Below, in pieces: positions 63,192 to 64,000 of a DNA stretch of 64,000 nt. The notes beneath the pieces are model-generated. The model did not search any database, was not told the DNA's origin, and saw nothing but the letters and a program-made list of their open reading frames with translations. The DNA is from a bacterium. Its GTDB lineage: Bacteria > Zhuqueibacterota > Zhuqueibacteria > Residuimicrobiales > Krinioviventaceae. The first letter of the stretch is position 1; each line of letters starts with the position of its first letter. Location of the stretch: positions 1-64,000 of the forward strand of contig JAKQIY010000009.1 of NCBI GenBank assembly GCA_029561455.1, written 5' to 3'. Made by a program: the position numbers and the translations under genes.

Positions 63192-64000
63192 GTGGCAGCA
63201 ATTCTGGAATGCGTACCGAATTTTAGCGAAGGCCGGGATATGGCGGTTATCAAACAGATTACCGACCGCATCCAAACCGTAGAGGGAGTTAAATTATTGA
63301 ATGTCGATCCCGGCGCATCCACCAACCGGACGGTCGTTACCTTTGTCGGCCCGCCGGACGCCGTATGCGAAGCGGCTTTCCTGGCGGCGCAAAAAGCCGC
63401 CGAGGTCATCGACATGCGCAAGCACAAGGGCGAGCATCCCCGTTTCGGCGCTATAGATGTCTGTCCCCTGGTGCCCATTTCCGGCATAACAATGGAAGAG
63501 ACGGTAATACTGGCCCGTAAGCTGGCGCAGCGCATTGGTGAAGAACTCGGCATTCATGTGTATTGCTATGAATACGCCGCGTACGATGAACGCCGTAAAA
63601 ACCTGGCTTATTGTCGCGCCGGGGAATATGAAGGACTGCACGACAAGCTCGCCTCTCCGGACGGTAAACCGGATTTCGGGCCCACTACCCTGAACGAAAA
63701 ATCCGGCGCTGTGGCCGTCGGCGCGCGTGATTTTCTGGTTGCCTACAATGTCAACCTCAATACAACTTCAACCCGCCGCGCCAATGCCATCGCTTTTGAT
63801 GTGCGCGAAAAGGGCCGCATCAAACGGGAGGGCGATCCGCTCACCGGCAAGATCATCAAAGATGCTGACGGCAAGCCGGTGATGATACCCGGTTCGCTAA
63901 AGAACGTTAAAGCTATTGGTTGGTACATCGAGGAATATGGCATTGCGCAGATTTCCATCAACCTGACCAATATTCAGGAGACCCCGGTGCATGTGGTTTT
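63192..64000 (+). CDS. ftcD: glutamate formimidoyltransferase (FtcD), cut off by the window end
   Basis: A GTG start at 63192 with AGGAG 6 bases upstream opens a frame that is still running at 64000 (269 codons). It begins MAAILECVPNFSEGRD, the typical formiminotransferase start, and contains GPPDAVCEAA, the DMRKHKGEHPRFGAIDVCPLVPI substrate/folate segment and the C-terminal half starting FLVAYNVNLNT. It transfers the formimino group of formiminoglutamate to tetrahydrofolate, the last stage of histidine degradation begun by enzymes including the upstream HutU. A cyclodeaminase domain, if fused, would lie beyond the window. Confidence 0.93.
   Translation, partial: MAAILECVPNFSEGRDMAVIKQITDRIQTVEGVKLLNVDPGASTNRTVVTFVGPPDAVCEAAFLAAQKAAEVIDMRKHKGEHPRFGAIDVCPLVPISGITMEETVILARKLAQRIGEELGIHVYCYEYAAYDERRKNLAYCRAGEYEGLHDKLASPDGKPDFGPTTLNEKSGAVAVGARDFLVAYNVNLNTTSTRRANAIAFDVREKGRIKREGDPLTGKIIKDADGKPVMIPGSLKNVKAIGWYIEEYGIAQISINLTNIQETPVHVV

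Noticed and set aside
1-64000. tRNA or rRNA genes and prophage
   Set aside because: Intergenic regions were read for cloverleaf and T-loop motifs and for integrase, capsid or terminase genes; none was found. GGTTCGA-like matches lie inside coding sequences.

Overview
The window reads as a chromosomal segment of a Gram-negative bacterium of the FCB superphylum (Calditrichota/KSB1/Ignavibacteria-like; phylum not resolvable from sequence alone). The main reason is that seven large secreted proteins end in the ~80-90 residue type IX secretion (T9SS) type-A sorting domain, mostly with the xYPNPFN-type motif, in a background with TolC/RND efflux and an OmpA-type outer-membrane protein. No tRNA, rRNA, CRISPR array, prophage or transposase gene was seen.

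Layout. 1-2.1 kb: cupin and a two-gene AAA ATPase + DUF3226 TOPRIM pair that looks like an anti-phage or DNA-processing module. 2.4-6.4 kb: a secreted sulfatase and a GLUG-repeat protein. 6.7-12.7 kb: Cus/Czc-type heavy-metal efflux operon. 12.8-14.3 kb: a 56-aa membrane protein and a PadR regulator/membrane protein operon behind a large perfect palindrome. 14.3-21.0 kb: an RsgA GTPase and a DUF5107-TPR protein embedded in at least seven copies of a nested palindromic (MITE-like) repeat. 21.1-24.5 kb: nrdBA, whose NrdB has every signature of a class Ic (Mn/Fe, tyrosine-less) ribonucleotide reductase. 24.8 kb: a sigma-region-2-only protein downstream of a perfect FNR-type box. 25.2-28.2 kb: tandem kelch proteins. 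28.5-36.1 kb: MBL hydrolase, REC-cNMP response regulator, GNAT, RapA, Nudix, TauE/SafE and DUF2892. 36.2-41.5 kb: a metallopeptidase with CARDB/cohesin/dockerin-like modules and a two-cohesin partner. 41.9-51.4 kb: queH, a 2-hydroxyacid dehydrogenase, the PPDK regulator, OmpA, a pdaD/DHS-like/speB polyamine operon, and sdaA with a second rsgA. 51.7-57.2 kb: a type I restriction system with fused HsdM-HsdS and a GxxExxY gene flanked by short repeats, one of which is also inserted in frame into hsdMS. 57.4-59.6 kb: T9SS GH10 xylanase. 59.7-60.3 kb: MntA/HepT with a nonsense codon in hepT. 60.7-64.0 kb: histidine utilisation genes hutU and ftcD (cut by the window end).

Taken together the genome is that of a heterotroph that exports polysaccharide-degrading and adhesive proteins through T9SS, degrades amino acids (His, Ser), makes polyamines from arginine, and carries several defence/toxin islands. 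These defence islands, and most intergenic spaces, are occupied by short palindromic repeats of several families. The most unusual observations are the repeat-flanked GxxExxY gene with a matching in-frame insertion in hsdMS, the class Ic RNR, the ATPase-TOPRIM pair, the truncated sigma factor behind an FNR-type box, and the interrupted HepT.
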